Of a DNA stretch of 64,000 nt, positions 1 to 8,945 are shown one piece after another. How positions within the stretch are numbered: position 1 is the first letter of the stretch; the number at the start of each line of letters is the position of its first letter. Location of the stretch: the NCBI RefSeq assembly GCF_036226465.1, contig NZ_CP108476.1:6262001-6326000 (forward strand), written 5' to 3'. The notes beneath the pieces were generated by a model, which saw only the letters and a list, made by a program, of their open reading frames with translations, searched no databases and had not been told where the DNA came from. This DNA is from Kitasatospora sp. NBC_01250. Its GTDB lineage: Bacteria > Actinomycetota > Actinomycetes > Streptomycetales > Streptomycetaceae. The translations under genes and the position numbers were made by a program.

Positions 1-987
1 CATCCGGCCGGCGTTCAGCACCGGCCGCTCGCCGGTCGTCAGCGGGGGGCGGTGCAGGATCGCCCCGTTCATCATCAGGCTGCCGCCGATCCGCGCGCCG
101 ATCAGGCTCATCGAGCCGTGGGCGGTGAAGACCGGCGCTGTGGCGGTGCTGCGGTCGGGGCGGAAGGAGGCCTCACTGGCGACGGTCATCGAGGTGCCGT
201 TGAACGCGCCCTGCGGGCCGGTCAGCGTGGCACCGTCGAACAGCAGGGCGCTGCCGATGTGCGCCCCCGGCAGCCGCACCTCGCCGAGCGCCTCCAAACG
301 CTGGGCCAGCAGGCTTCGGCCGATCCGGGCGCCACCGGCGTTCAGGGACTTGCCGTCGGGTGCGGTGTTGCGCAGCTTCGCGTCGTTCACCGTCACCTGG
401 CCGTTGACCACGGCGTTGATCAGGCTGAACGAACCGGTGACGGTGATCCGGTTGGCCAGCAGGCTGCCCTCGACCATGATGCCGTCGGCGTGCACCGCCA
501 AGTGCTCGCCGCCCTCGACCACCGCGTCGCGCAGGTCGAGGGTGCCGTGCACCTGGGCGCCGTACGCACTGAGGGTGGTCAGGTGGGAGTTGCTCAGATC
601 GATCGGCCCGGTGGTCGCCTCGTCCAGCGTGATCGGCCCCTCGAACCGGCAGCCCTGCAGCAGCAGCTGGGAGCTGAACTGCCCGTGTGCCCCGTCGAGT
701 CGACCGGTGATCAGGGCCCCGGCGAGCCGCAGCGCCGAGACCGCTCCGGCCACCGCCGGCCGGGCGCCGAGCAGCAGCGCGGCGATCACCTCCCCTCGCA
801 CCACTCGCTCTGCACCCCACCGGTGCGCCTGCGCCGGACGGTCCAACTCCTCGTCCCCGGAGCGCAGGTCGACCAGGTCGCCGTGCGGGAAGGCCTGCCA
901 GACCCGCCGCTCGACCGCGCTGAGCCGGCCGAGTCGACGGGGTATCTCACTGGTCCTGGGATGGCGGATACGGCTCATGGCGACCAT
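1..987 (-). CDS. Beta-solenoid protein of the streptomycete 'membrane-associated oxidoreductase' type, 3' end missing
   Basis: The frame is open for 329 codons from ATG at 987 to the left edge, so the C-terminus is outside the window. The N-terminus has the motif AVERRVWQAFPHGDLVDLRSGD, followed by regularly spaced short strands of the kind GALITGRLDGAHGQFSSQLLLQGCRFEG and repeated units such as LNAGGARIGRSLL, LPGAHIGSALLFDGA and LIGARIGGSLMMNGA. The roughly 20-residue periodicity of Gly, Ala and small hydrophobics fits a pentapeptide-like right-handed beta-solenoid. Streptomyces homologues carry the label membrane-associated oxidoreductase, but no cofactor-binding motif is visible here, so the enzyme name is not supported. 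A second in-frame ATG lies at 978. It is last in a minus-strand row with the small gene at 1073 and the LCP gene at 1429. Confidence 0.75.
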   Translation of the reverse strand, partial: MVAMSRIRHPRTSEIPRRLGRLSAVERRVWQAFPHGDLVDLRSGDEELDRPAQAHRWGAERVVRGEVIAALLLGARPAVAGAVSALRLAGALITGRLDGAHGQFSSQLLLQGCRFEGPITLDEATTGPIDLSNSHLTTLSAYGAQVHGTLDLRDAVVEGGEHLAVHADGIMVEGSLLANRITVTGSFSLINAVVNGQVTVNDAKLRNTAPDGKSLNAGGARIGRSLLAQRLEALGEVRLPGAHIGSALLFDGATLTGPQGAFNGTSMTVASEASFRPDRSTATAPVFTAHGSMSLIGARIGGSLMMNGAILHRPPLTTGERPVLNAGRM

Positions 988-1072
988 GCTGCCGCATCCC
1001 GCCGACGCCGTCGGCGTCGGGAGGATCACATCCCTGAGCGGGCGTCAGGCCCGGGCGGTGTCCGGCCGGGCA

Positions 1073-1354
1073 CTAGCTGAGCCGGTCGGTCAGCCAGCGG
1101 GCGCCGCGCAGCACAGCGGCCCGGCGGCGCTGGCGCCGGGAGTTGAGGCGCGCCTGGGCGGGAATCCGGCCCGGCGGGGTGGCGGCCAGGTCGGCGAGCC
1201 GGGTGGCGGAGCGGGCCAGCTCGGCCAGCAGCCGACGGCGGCGCTCCGGCTCGCCGGTGTGCGCCAGGGCGGCGTGCAGGCCCTCGATCTCGGCGACGGC
1301 CGCGGCCAGGCGCAGGGTGGCGGAGTCGGTGGACGCGTGGTCCCCCCAGGACAT
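1073..1354 (-). CDS. Small helical hypothetical protein (93 aa)
   Basis: I do not recognise a family. The ATG at 1354 is preceded by AAAGGAACG, a usable ribosome binding site about 11 bases upstream. The product is rich in Leu, Ala and Arg (LRLAAAVAEIEGLHAALAHTG, RRRRLLAELARSATRLADLAA) and should be almost entirely alpha-helical, ending in a strongly basic stretch (RLNSRRQRRRAAVLRGARW). There is no signal peptide or membrane segment. It sits 74 bp downstream of the LCP gene on the same strand and could be cotranscribed with it. A longer frame on the same strand (1026-1436) has poorer start and codon pattern and is rejected. Confidence 0.55.
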   Translation of the reverse strand: MSWGDHASTDSATLRLAAAVAEIEGLHAALAHTGEPERRRRLLAELARSATRLADLAATPPGRIPAQARLNSRRQRRRAAVLRGARWLTDRLS

Positions 1355-1428
1355 GGTCAGCGTCGTTCCTTTCGCAGCTCGGACAGGTCAACGGGGTCGA
1401 ACGGCTCGAAGGGTGGTGCGCGGGCGGG

Positions 1429-2955
1429 TCAGCCATAGCTGAGTCCGCTGCAGGCGTCGGCGTCGGCGGGACGGGTGTTCTGGGCGATCCCGCCGGGCAC
1501 CGTGCCCGGTGAGGCGTTCGGCGTGCTGCTGGGGCCCGCGGCGGCGAGCGCCGTGGCGTAGTCGGTGCCGAGGGTGATCGTCACCGTGGTGCTCTCGGAG
1601 TCGGCCCGGACGTCCGCGCCCGGGAACAGCCGGGCGAGCCGCTCGGCGTCGGCCTGGTGGCCCGGGCCGTAGCCGATGCTGGTGACGGCGCGGTCGATGC
1701 CGTCGTCCTCCTCGGTGACCTGCTGGTAGCCCTGGGCCCGCAGGTCGCGGATCGCCTTGAGGGTCACTCCGGGGGTGTGCGTGCCGTTCTGCACGGCGAT
1801 CGGCACCGTGAGATCGGCGGGCTGGGTGGCGCTCGCGCCGGCCGGGGCGGAGGCGGTCGCCCGGCCGGTGCTCCGGCCGTCCAGTGTGCGGTCCTGGCGC
1901 AGCAGCGTCCACAGAGTATCGGCGTCGGGGTGGAGCAGTGCGACCCGGTCGCCGGCGTACCGCCAGGGCGCCGTGACGAAGGTGATGTCGGCCAACTTGA
2001 CGCCGTGCAGCGACTGGACGAAGGAGGCGAGCTTCAGCGGGCTGCCGAGTCCCTGGTCGACGGTGAGCGACCTGGTGGCCGCGTCGGCCAGCGGGAGCAG
2101 CGTGGTGAGGTCGAAGCCCTGGGCCTGGATCTTCTGGATCAGTGCGGACAGGAAGGCCTGCTGACGCCGCATCCGGCCGATGTCCGAGCCGTCGCCGATC
2201 CCGTGCCGGGCCCGCACGAAGGCCAACGCCTGCTGGCCGGAGACGTTCTGACGGCCCTTCCTGAGCCGGATGCCGAAGCCGTCCACGTCGTTGGGCACGC
2301 AGACCGGCACACCACCGACCGCCGAGGTCATCGCGGCGAAGCCCTTGAAGTCGACGACCACGGTGTGGTCGATCCGCAGACCGGTCAGCGTCTCCACGGT
2401 GTTCTGCGAGCAGGCCGGGTTGCCGTTCGGCGCGCCCCCGACCGAGAAGGCGGAGTTGAACATCTGGTTGTGCTGCGGAGCGGTCCACCGGCCGCCCGGC
2501 AGCAGGCAGGGCGGGATGTCCACCAGGGAGTCGCGCGGGATCGAGACCCCGACGGCGTGCCGGTGGTCGGCGTAGACGTGCAGCAGGATCGCGGTGTCCG
2601 AGTTGCCGGTGCCCGACTCGCCGCCCGCCAGCTCCTGGTTCCCGTTGGCCCGGCTGTCCGAGCCGAGCAGCAGCACGTTGACGGGGGTCGCGCCGGAGGC
2701 GTCGCTGGGGCCGGCCGGGGGGCGGCTGGCGGCGACGCCCGCACTGTCGAAGGTGCTGAGGTTGCCGGTCAGGTGCTGGTAGAGCCAGAAGCCGGCGCCC
2801 GCGGTGAGCAGCACCAGGCCGGCGGCGGTCGCGGCGGCGATCCTGATCAGCCGGCGGCGTCGCGGCTGGGCAGGTCCGGAGTCGGGCCGTAAGGTGGGGT
2901 CTTCGGCCGTGGGACGGGAGCGCTGTGGTCCGAGGTGGCCCTCGGGATCGGTCAT
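1429..2955 (-). CDS. LytR-CpsA-Psr (LCP) family wall polymer ligase with LytR_C domain
   Basis: 508 aa. LCP proteins transfer undecaprenyl-linked glycopolymers (teichoic acid, arabinogalactan, capsule) onto peptidoglycan outside the membrane. The protein has a basic cytoplasmic head (PRRRRL at 31-36), one membrane span at about 36-58, then the LCP core: LLLGSDSR at 95-102, GNSDTAILLHV with Asp120, VSIPRDS with Arg141, and GSDIGRMRRQQAF. These Asp and Arg residues bind the pyrophosphate in the family. A C-terminal LytR_C domain begins near TVPIAVQNGTHTPG. The ATG at 2955 was chosen because GGAG lies 9 bases upstream; an upstream ATG at 3081 would add a low-quality stretch. An 18-bp palindrome lies 79-96 bp upstream of the start. 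The ligated polymer cannot be told from sequence. Confidence 0.9.
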   Translation of the reverse strand: MTDPEGHLGPQRSRPTAEDPTLRPDSGPAQPRRRRLIRIAAATAAGLVLLTAGAGFWLYQHLTGNLSTFDSAGVAASRPPAGPSDASGATPVNVLLLGSDSRANGNQELAGGESGTGNSDTAILLHVYADHRHAVGVSIPRDSLVDIPPCLLPGGRWTAPQHNQMFNSAFSVGGAPNGNPACSQNTVETLTGLRIDHTVVVDFKGFAAMTSAVGGVPVCVPNDVDGFGIRLRKGRQNVSGQQALAFVRARHGIGDGSDIGRMRRQQAFLSALIQKIQAQGFDLTTLLPLADAATRSLTVDQGLGSPLKLASFVQSLHGVKLADITFVTAPWRYAGDRVALLHPDADTLWTLLRQDRTLDGRSTGRATASAPAGASATQPADLTVPIAVQNGTHTPGVTLKAIRDLRAQGYQQVTEEDDGIDRAVTSIGYGPGHQADAERLARLFPGADVRADSESTTVTITLGTDYATALAAAGPSSTPNASPGTVPGGIAQNTRPADADACSGLSYG

Positions 2956-3033
2956 GGGGCGGTCTCCGCGCGGTCGCCGGCGAGCCGGTTCGGGTGCTCG
3001 ATAGGACGGCTCGGCCGGATGGCCGGTTGCACA

Positions 3034-3051
3034 GTTGCGCAATTTAGCAAG
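3034..3051. promoter_or_regulatory. 18-bp imperfect palindrome, copy 1, upstream of the LCP gene
   Basis: GTTGCGCAATTTAGCAAG matches 16 of 18 positions of the palindrome at 33002-33019 (CTTGCGCAATTGAGCAAG). It lies 79-96 bp upstream of the LCP start and about 100 bp past the SEDS gene stop, in an otherwise GC-rich spacer. A regulator binding site is inferred; the protein that reads it is unknown. Confidence 0.5.
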
Positions 3052-3150
3052 TATTGGCCATGGAAGACACGTTGGCAACACCGCCAGACGGGTGGGCGAC
3101 AGCGGCGGCCGGGTGGTGGATCCCCGGCCGCCGCGTCAGGTGAGCAGGCC

Positions 3151-5163
3151 TCAGAAGCCCGGCATCGGTGCGCCCGGCTCGGAGCGCGGCGGGAACTCCA
3201 TCGCCGAGCCGGTCAGGTACTCGGGGTGGCTGCCGGTCGGGAAGCCGGAGTTGGGGTACGCCGGGTAGCCGGTGGGGGTGTTGGCCGGCGGGGGGTAGCC
3301 GGGGTTCTGCTGTCCCGTGGGCCAGCCCCCGCCCGGGTATGCGGGCGCCGCCGGCTGGGTCGGCTGGGCACCTGGGTAGCCCGGCATCAGCGCCTGACCG
3401 CCCTGGGCGCCGGGGTAGCCCGCCGTCTGGTGGCCGGGCAGGGTGCCAGGGTGGCCGGCCTGGTCCGGCTGCGCGCCGGGGTAGCCCGGCTGCTGGTCGC
3501 CCGGCCCGCCGAGCGGCGCGGCCGGCTGCGGGATCCCGACGCCCGTGGGCGCGGCCGGTGCCGGCGTGCCGGGGGCGGGTGACCCGCCGTCCGGCGTCTC
3601 GGTCCCCGGGGTGCCGCCGTCGCCGTTGCCCGCGGTGCCGCCGCCCGTCGCCGTCCCGTGCAGGGTCGGCGACCCGTAGGGGACCGCCGAGCCGTGCAGC
3701 GTGCCGCCCTGCTGGCCGGGCACGCCGCCCTCGCCGGTCACGGCCGGCTTCGGCGGTGCGATGCTGCCGGTCGGCTCCGGCTCGGGCTCCAGCTCGGTGC
3801 GCCCGGCGGCGTCGCTCAGTTTGATCAGCAGCGCGGTGAGCAGCCAGTTCGCCAGTGTCGAGGAGCCACCCGCGGCCAGGAACGGCAGCGCCTTGCCGGT
3901 CAGCGGGATCAGCCCGGAGACGCCGCCGACCACCACGAAGACCTGCAGCGCCACCGCGCTCGCCAGGCCCGCGGCCAGCAGCTTGCCGAACGGGTCCGAC
4001 AGCATCAGCGCGGTCTTGAGGCCGCGCTGGAAGAAGAGCGCGTAGATGAGCAGGATCGCGGTCACCCCGGCCAGGCCCAGCTCCTCGGCGACCGTGGTGA
4101 AGATGAAGTCGCTGCGCCCGGCGAAGCCGATCAGCCACGGGTAGCCCGAGCCGAGCCCGGTGCCCAGGATGTGGCCGCTGCCGAAGCTGAACAGCGCCTC
4201 GGCGGGCTGGTTGGAGGGGACCGCCCCGGTGCCCGGCGGGTTGGTCTTGTAGTACTCCAGCGGGTCCAGCCAGGCGGTGACCCGGCCGTGCACGTGCGGC
4301 TCCAGGGTGCCGACCACGGCCGCCCCGCCGACCGCCATGACCAGGCCGATGACCACCCAGCTGGTCCGCTCGGTGGCCACGTAGAGCATCACGATGAAGA
4401 CGCCGAAGAAGATCAGCGAGGTGCCCAGGTCGCGCTCGAAGATCAGGACCAGCAGGCTGATCAGCCAGATCGCCAGCACCGGCCCGGCGTTCCGCCCGCG
4501 CGGCAGGCTCAGGCCCCAGACCTTGCGGCCCACCAGCGCCAGCGCGTCCCGGCTGATCGTCAGATAACCGGCGAAGAAGACGCAGATGGCGAGCTTGACG
4601 AACTCGTCCGGCTCCACCTGGATGCCGGGCAGGTGGATCCACCGCTTGGCGCCGAAGTCGTCGCCGGGGAAGAACGCGGGCGCGGCCAGCAGGATCAGCG
4701 CGCCGATCATCAGGATGTAGACGTAGCGCTGGAAGAAGCGGTGGTGCTTGATGAACACGACCAGCCCCATGGACACCGGCACCGCGATGAACAGCCACAT
4801 CACCTGGGACGGTGCGGAGGGCAGCTTCTGGTAGTCGCCCTTGACGGCGTGCGCGATCGCGTACGACTGGTCCAGCCGGTTGAGCAGCACCAGGCCGAAG
4901 CCGCTGAGCAGCGTCGCGCACGGCAGGATCAGCGGATCGGCGTAGCGCGCGAAGCGCCGCACCACCAGGTGGACGCCCAGGGTGAGCACGGTGAACGACA
5001 CCCCGTAGACCAGCAGGCCCGGCGGCAGCTTGTCGTTCAACGCCTCGTCGGCGTAGATGTAGGCGAAGAAGCAGACCGCGAGGGCGAAGAGCAGCATCAC
5101 CAGCTCGATGTTGCGGCGGCGATCAGCTCCGCGTTGGCCCTCGGTCCGCTGGCTGCCTATCAC
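3151..5163 (-). CDS. SEDS family (FtsW/RodA/SpoVE) peptidoglycan polymerase with long Pro/Gly tail
   Basis: 670 aa from GTG at 5163, which follows GGGGAG by 5 bases. SEDS proteins polymerise lipid II glycan strands in the membrane, normally with a partner class B PBP. About ten membrane spans fill residues 18-450. Family signatures are visible: GAKRWIHLPGIQVEPDEFVKLA (171-192), FERDLGTSL with the conserved Asp245, SFGSGHILGTGLGSG (326-340), and TGKALPFLAAGGSS (422-435). Residues 451-670 form an unusual cytoplasmic tail with repeated PGYPGAQP and GYP units, which is disordered and absent from E. coli FtsW/RodA. No PBP gene is adjacent, so the partner is elsewhere. It shares the strand with the LCP gene, with 195 bp between them. 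Confidence 0.9.
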   Translation of the reverse strand: MIGSQRTEGQRGADRRRNIELVMLLFALAVCFFAYIYADEALNDKLPPGLLVYGVSFTVLTLGVHLVVRRFARYADPLILPCATLLSGFGLVLLNRLDQSYAIAHAVKGDYQKLPSAPSQVMWLFIAVPVSMGLVVFIKHHRFFQRYVYILMIGALILLAAPAFFPGDDFGAKRWIHLPGIQVEPDEFVKLAICVFFAGYLTISRDALALVGRKVWGLSLPRGRNAGPVLAIWLISLLVLIFERDLGTSLIFFGVFIVMLYVATERTSWVVIGLVMAVGGAAVVGTLEPHVHGRVTAWLDPLEYYKTNPPGTGAVPSNQPAEALFSFGSGHILGTGLGSGYPWLIGFAGRSDFIFTTVAEELGLAGVTAILLIYALFFQRGLKTALMLSDPFGKLLAAGLASAVALQVFVVVGGVSGLIPLTGKALPFLAAGGSSTLANWLLTALLIKLSDAAGRTELEPEPEPTGSIAPPKPAVTGEGGVPGQQGGTLHGSAVPYGSPTLHGTATGGGTAGNGDGGTPGTETPDGGSPAPGTPAPAAPTGVGIPQPAAPLGGPGDQQPGYPGAQPDQAGHPGTLPGHQTAGYPGAQGGQALMPGYPGAQPTQPAAPAYPGGGWPTGQQNPGYPPPANTPTGYPAYPNSGFPTGSHPEYLTGSAMEFPPRSEPGAPMPGF

Positions 5164-5392
5164 ACGAACTCCCCACCGGCACGGCACTCTGGACCGCCGA
5201 ATTCTCGCACGAACCGAGGGACCGCCGAGCCACCGGTCCGCTCGGGGGTGGTGTGCGGGACCCTTCGCGCCGGGGGGCGGCGCGGTTAGACTGAGCGCCT
5301 TCGCGACCATGGGTGGTCGGCCCGGGTGGCCGGCCCGGGCGCATGCACGGGCCACGCGGGGACCAGGGGCGACCAGAAAGAGGGCGGTACGG

Positions 5393-5773
5393 ATGGCGGG
5401 CGTCAGCGGATCGGACGACCCGTCCGCCGAGCTGCTCCAAGCGGCGGCGGCCTCCTTCGGCCTGCTCGCCTCCACCATGCGGCTGCACATCGTCTGGGTG
5501 CTCAGCCAGGGCGAGGCCGACGTGGGCACGCTGGCCGAGCGGGTCGGCGGCACCCTGCAGGCGGTCAGCCAGCACCTGGCCAAGCTCAAGCTGGCCGGCA
5601 TGGTCTCCAACCGCCGCGAGGGCCGCCGCCAGGTCTACGGCGTGGACGACCCCCAGGTGGCCACGCTGGTGCGGTTGATGATCGAGAAGCTCGCGGGCCC
5701 CGGCGCCCTGCCCCACCAGCCGCCGCGAACCGGCGGCGGCGAGGTGTACCGGTTCCGGAGCAGCGGTGCCTGA
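5393..5773 (+). CDS. ArsR-family winged helix regulator
   Basis: 126 aa from ATG at 5393, with AGAGGG as ribosome binding site. The fold is read from LAERVGGTLQAVSQHLAKLKLAGMVSNRREGRRQVYGV: the recognition helix (QAVSQHLAKLKLAG) and the beta-wing (REGRRQVYGV) are clear. ArsR/SmtB proteins are usually metal-released repressors. This one has no cysteine at all and lacks an obvious alpha-5 Asp/His site; the only late histidine is in ALPHQPP. Its metal or other signal is therefore open. The last 8 bases overlap the ATPase start (GTGCCTGA), so the two are translationally coupled and this regulator very probably controls the pump. Confidence 0.85.
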   Translation: MAGVSGSDDPSAELLQAAAASFGLLASTMRLHIVWVLSQGEADVGTLAERVGGTLQAVSQHLAKLKLAGMVSNRREGRRQVYGVDDPQVATLVRLMIEKLAGPGALPHQPPRTGGGEVYRFRSSGA

Positions 5774-8465
5774 CCAGGGGGCGCGCCTGCTCCCGCTGCC
5801 CGGCGGTCGCGCGCCGGGCCGGCGCCCGCTGCCCGGAGGGCCGCACGGGCCGCTGCCCGGCGACCCCGCCCGGCTCAGCCGGTTGGCCGCTCTGCGCGCG
5901 GTGGCCGCCACCCCGCGCGGCCTGACCGAGGGCGAGGCGGAGTCCCGCCTCGCCGAGCACGGCGACAACCTGGTCCTGCCGCTGCTCGAGCCCACCTGGC
6001 CCGGCCGGCTGCGGGCCGCCCTCGGTGACCCGTTCGCCGCCCTGCTGGCCGCGCTGGCCGGCGTCTGCGCGCTGATCGGCTCCTGGGGCAGCGTGCTGAT
6101 ACTGACCCTGCTGGTGCTGACCGCCGGCCTGCTGCGGCTGCACGGCGAGCGCCGCACCGCGGCGGCCCTGCGGGCGCTGCGCGCCCTGGCACCGGGCACC
6201 GCGACCGTGCTGCGCCGGGCCGGGCACAGCGAACTGCCGACCGCCCGGGAGGTGCCGGCCGAGCAGCTGGTGCCCGGTGACGTGGTCAAGCTGGCCGGCG
6301 GTGACGCCGTCCCGGCCGACCTGCGGCTGCTGCGCGCCCAGGGCCTGACGGTGGACCAGTCGGCGCTCACCGGCGAGGCCGCCGCGGTGCCGCGCCACGC
6401 GCTCGACCTGCCGCCCGCCGAGCCGCCGGGCGGCCCCTTCGACGAACCGCAGCTCTGCTTCGCGGGCAGCACGGTGGTCACCGGCAGCGGCACCGGAGTG
6501 GTGCTGGCCACCGGCGCCGCCACCCGCTTCGGTGCCGCGCACCAGCCGGGGGCCCCGGGCACCCCGGTCGACCAGGGCCCCTCGGTGGTCGAGCGCGGGG
6601 TGCGGCGCGCGGTGCTGGCGCTGATCCTCTTCATGATCGCCGCCGTCCCCGTCACCATCGGCACCGACACCCTGCTGCACGGCTGGAGCGGCGCGCTGCT
6701 GCCGTTCGCGGTGGCCGCGGCGGTCGGGCTCACCCCGGAGCTGCTGCCGCTGGTGGTCAGTTCGGTGCTGGCCCGCGGCAGCAGGCAGCTGGCCGCCGAG
6801 GGGCTGCTGGTGCGCCGGCTGCCGGCGATCAGCGAGCTGGGCGCCCTCGACATGCTCTGCCTGGACAAGACGGGCACCCTGACCACCGGTGAGCTCGTCG
6901 TGGCGGGCGCGCTGGACCCGGCCGGCCGCCCGGACCCGCAGCCGCTGCGCTGGGCCGCGCTGCTGGGCGAGGCCGCGCTGCTGCACGACGAGCCGGGCCT
7001 GCTGGACCCGCTGGACGAGGCGCTGCTGGACGCCGCCGAGGCCGCCGGTCTGCTGGCCGGGCCGGCCCCGAGCGTGCTGGAGGTGATCCCCTTCGACCCG
7101 GAGCGGCGGCGCTCCGGTGCGGTGCTGCGCGAGGCGGGCCGCCGGCTGCTGGTGATCAAGGGGGCGCCGGAGGCCGTGCTGGAGCGCTGCACCACGCTGG
7201 CCGGGGCGCAGCCGGGCCGGCCGCCGCGCCCGCTGGACCCCTCGGCCCGCGCCGGGCTGGCACGGCTGATCGAGGAGCGGGCCGGGCGGGGTCTGCGGCT
7301 GATCGCGGTGGCCCGCGCCGAGCACGAGCCGCGGCTGGGGGCGCACCGGCTCGCGGACGAGCAGGAGCTGACCCTGCTCGGCTTCGTCGAGCTCTCCGAC
7401 GAGCCGGTGGACTCGGCCGAGGAGGCGCTCGCGCTGCTGAGCCGCTCCGGTGTCACCCTCACGGTGCTGACCGGCGACCACCCGAGTACCGCGCTGCGGC
7501 TGGCCGAGCGGCTCGGCCTGGCCCCGGGGCGGGTGCTGCTCGGTGCCGAGCTGGCCGGCCTCAGCGAGGCGGCGATCGCCGCGGCGGCAGCCGAGCAGGC
7601 GGTCTTCGCCCGCTGCACACCCGAGCAGAAGGCCAGGGTGGTGCGGGCGCTGCGGCGGGCGCACCGCTCGGTCGGCTTCCTGGGCGACGGGGTGAACGAC
7701 GTCCCCGCGCTGCGCGCCGCGGACCTCGGGATCGGCACCGCCGGAGCGGTCGGCGCCGCCCGCGAGTGGGCCGACCTGGTGCTCGGCGGGCGTGACCTGG
7801 TGCCGCTCGGCCGGGCGCTGGCGGTGGGCCGGGAGGCCACCGCCCGGGTGGCCGCCTACCTGCGGATCGCGCTCTCCTGCAACCTGGGCAACGCGGTCTC
7901 GATGTTGGCCGGCGGGGTGCTGCTGCCGTTCCTGCCGATGCAGCCGGCCCAGGTGCTGCTGCAGAACCTCTGCTTCGACGCGGCCCAGCTCTCCTTCGCG
8001 GTCAGCGGCCGGGCCGCCGGGCCGGGCGAGCGGCCGGTCAAGCTGCGCTGGGGCGTCCTGGCCGGCTTCGCAGCCGTCTTCGGGCTGCTCAACTCGCTCT
8101 CCGACATCGCCATGTTCCAGGCGATGCGGGCGGTCACCCACGGCTTCACGGCCGCGAGTTCGGAGTCGGTGTTCCACACCGCCTGGTTCACCGAGAACCT
8201 GGTCACCCAGGCGATAGCGCTGCCGGTGCTCTACCGGCTGAGCCGCACCCGGCTGCGCCCGCCGCGCCCGGTCTGGTGTGCGGCGGGGCTGCTCGCGGTC
8301 GTCGGACTGCTGCTGCCGCCGAGCGCGCTGGGCGAGCGGCTCGGCTTCGAGGAGCTGCCGCTGGCCGCCTACGGACCGCTGGCGCTGGTGGTGACCGGGT
8401 ACGCGCTGCTGCTCGGGGCGGGGCGCTGGCTCTGGTGGCGGTGGCTGGGGCGCGAGGCGTTCTGA
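5766..8465 (+). CDS. Mg-transporting-type (MgtA-like, P3B) P-type ATPase
   Basis: 899 aa from GTG at 5766 inside the end of the ArsR gene. All P-type landmarks are present: TGEA near residue 202, the phosphorylation site DKTGT at Asp367, KGAPE near 465 for nucleotide binding, and GDGVND near 640. The membrane motif AAAVGLTPELLPLVVSSVLARG before the phosphorylation site closely resembles that of MgtA/MgtB, and it replaces the CPC motif of heavy-metal pumps. The C-terminal half has six spans (RIALSCNLGNAVSM onward), as in MgtA. Import of Mg2+ is the family role; an ArsR partner instead of a Mg riboswitch or PhoPQ is unusual, so another cation is possible. No heavy-metal-binding domain is seen at the N-terminus. 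Confidence 0.85.
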   Translation: MPDQGARLLPLPGGRAPGRRPLPGGPHGPLPGDPARLSRLAALRAVAATPRGLTEGEAESRLAEHGDNLVLPLLEPTWPGRLRAALGDPFAALLAALAGVCALIGSWGSVLILTLLVLTAGLLRLHGERRTAAALRALRALAPGTATVLRRAGHSELPTAREVPAEQLVPGDVVKLAGGDAVPADLRLLRAQGLTVDQSALTGEAAAVPRHALDLPPAEPPGGPFDEPQLCFAGSTVVTGSGTGVVLATGAATRFGAAHQPGAPGTPVDQGPSVVERGVRRAVLALILFMIAAVPVTIGTDTLLHGWSGALLPFAVAAAVGLTPELLPLVVSSVLARGSRQLAAEGLLVRRLPAISELGALDMLCLDKTGTLTTGELVVAGALDPAGRPDPQPLRWAALLGEAALLHDEPGLLDPLDEALLDAAEAAGLLAGPAPSVLEVIPFDPERRRSGAVLREAGRRLLVIKGAPEAVLERCTTLAGAQPGRPPRPLDPSARAGLARLIEERAGRGLRLIAVARAEHEPRLGAHRLADEQELTLLGFVELSDEPVDSAEEALALLSRSGVTLTVLTGDHPSTALRLAERLGLAPGRVLLGAELAGLSEAAIAAAAAEQAVFARCTPEQKARVVRALRRAHRSVGFLGDGVNDVPALRAADLGIGTAGAVGAAREWADLVLGGRDLVPLGRALAVGREATARVAAYLRIALSCNLGNAVSMLAGGVLLPFLPMQPAQVLLQNLCFDAAQLSFAVSGRAAGPGERPVKLRWGVLAGFAAVFGLLNSLSDIAMFQAMRAVTHGFTAASSESVFHTAWFTENLVTQAIALPVLYRLSRTRLRPPRPVWCAAGLLAVVGLLLPPSALGERLGFEELPLAAYGPLALVVTGYALLLGAGRWLWWRWLGREAF

Positions 8466-8489
8466 GCCGGATCCGCCGGAGCGGCGGGG

Positions 8490-8933
8490 TCAGCCGCTCG
8501 CGCCGACCAGCATCCGGTGCAGCAGGTCGCGCAGCGTCCGGCGCTCCTCGGGGCCGAGGGTGGCCAGCGGCTCGCGGGCGAAGTTCAGGGACTCGCGGAG
8601 CTCCGCGGAGGCCGCCCGGCCCTGGTCGGTGGCGGCGACCAGCTTGACCCGGCGGTCCTGCGGATCGCTCTCCCGGGTCACGAAGCCGCGCGCCTCCAGC
8701 CGGTCCACGATGCCGGTGATGTTCGAGGGCTCGCAGCTGAGCGTCTGGGCGATGTGGCGCATGGGCCTGGGGCCGTGCCGCAGCAGCGCGAGCACCTTGG
8801 CCTGGGCACCGGTCAGCGAGCGGGCGGCGGCGGCTTCCTCGTACTCGCGGTGGAAGATCGCGACCAGGCCGGCCATCAGGTCGACCACCTCGCGGGTCAG
8901 GGCGTCCTCGCGGGTCAGCTCCTCGTTCGACAT
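8490..8933 (-). CDS. MarR-family transcriptional regulator
   Basis: 147 aa from ATG at 8933. The winged helix is plain: PMRHIAQTLSCEPSNITGIVDRLEARGFVTRESDPQDRRVKLVAATDQG, with the recognition helix SNITGIVDRLEARG and the DPxDRR wing that defines MarR. One cysteine (Cys in LSCEPS) lies at the start of the recognition region and could be redox-active, as in OhrR-type members, though it is not at the OhrR position. The gene diverges from the oxidoreductase at 9036 across 102 bp carrying repeated sequence, the usual arrangement for a MarR repressor of a detoxification enzyme. It converges on the P-type ATPase gene with a 24-bp gap. Confidence 0.9.
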   Translation of the reverse strand: MSNEELTREDALTREVVDLMAGLVAIFHREYEEAAAARSLTGAQAKVLALLRHGPRPMRHIAQTLSCEPSNITGIVDRLEARGFVTRESDPQDRRVKLVAATDQGRAASAELRESLNFAREPLATLGPEERRTLRDLLHRMLVGASG

Positions 8934-8945
8934 GCTGGTCAGTCT

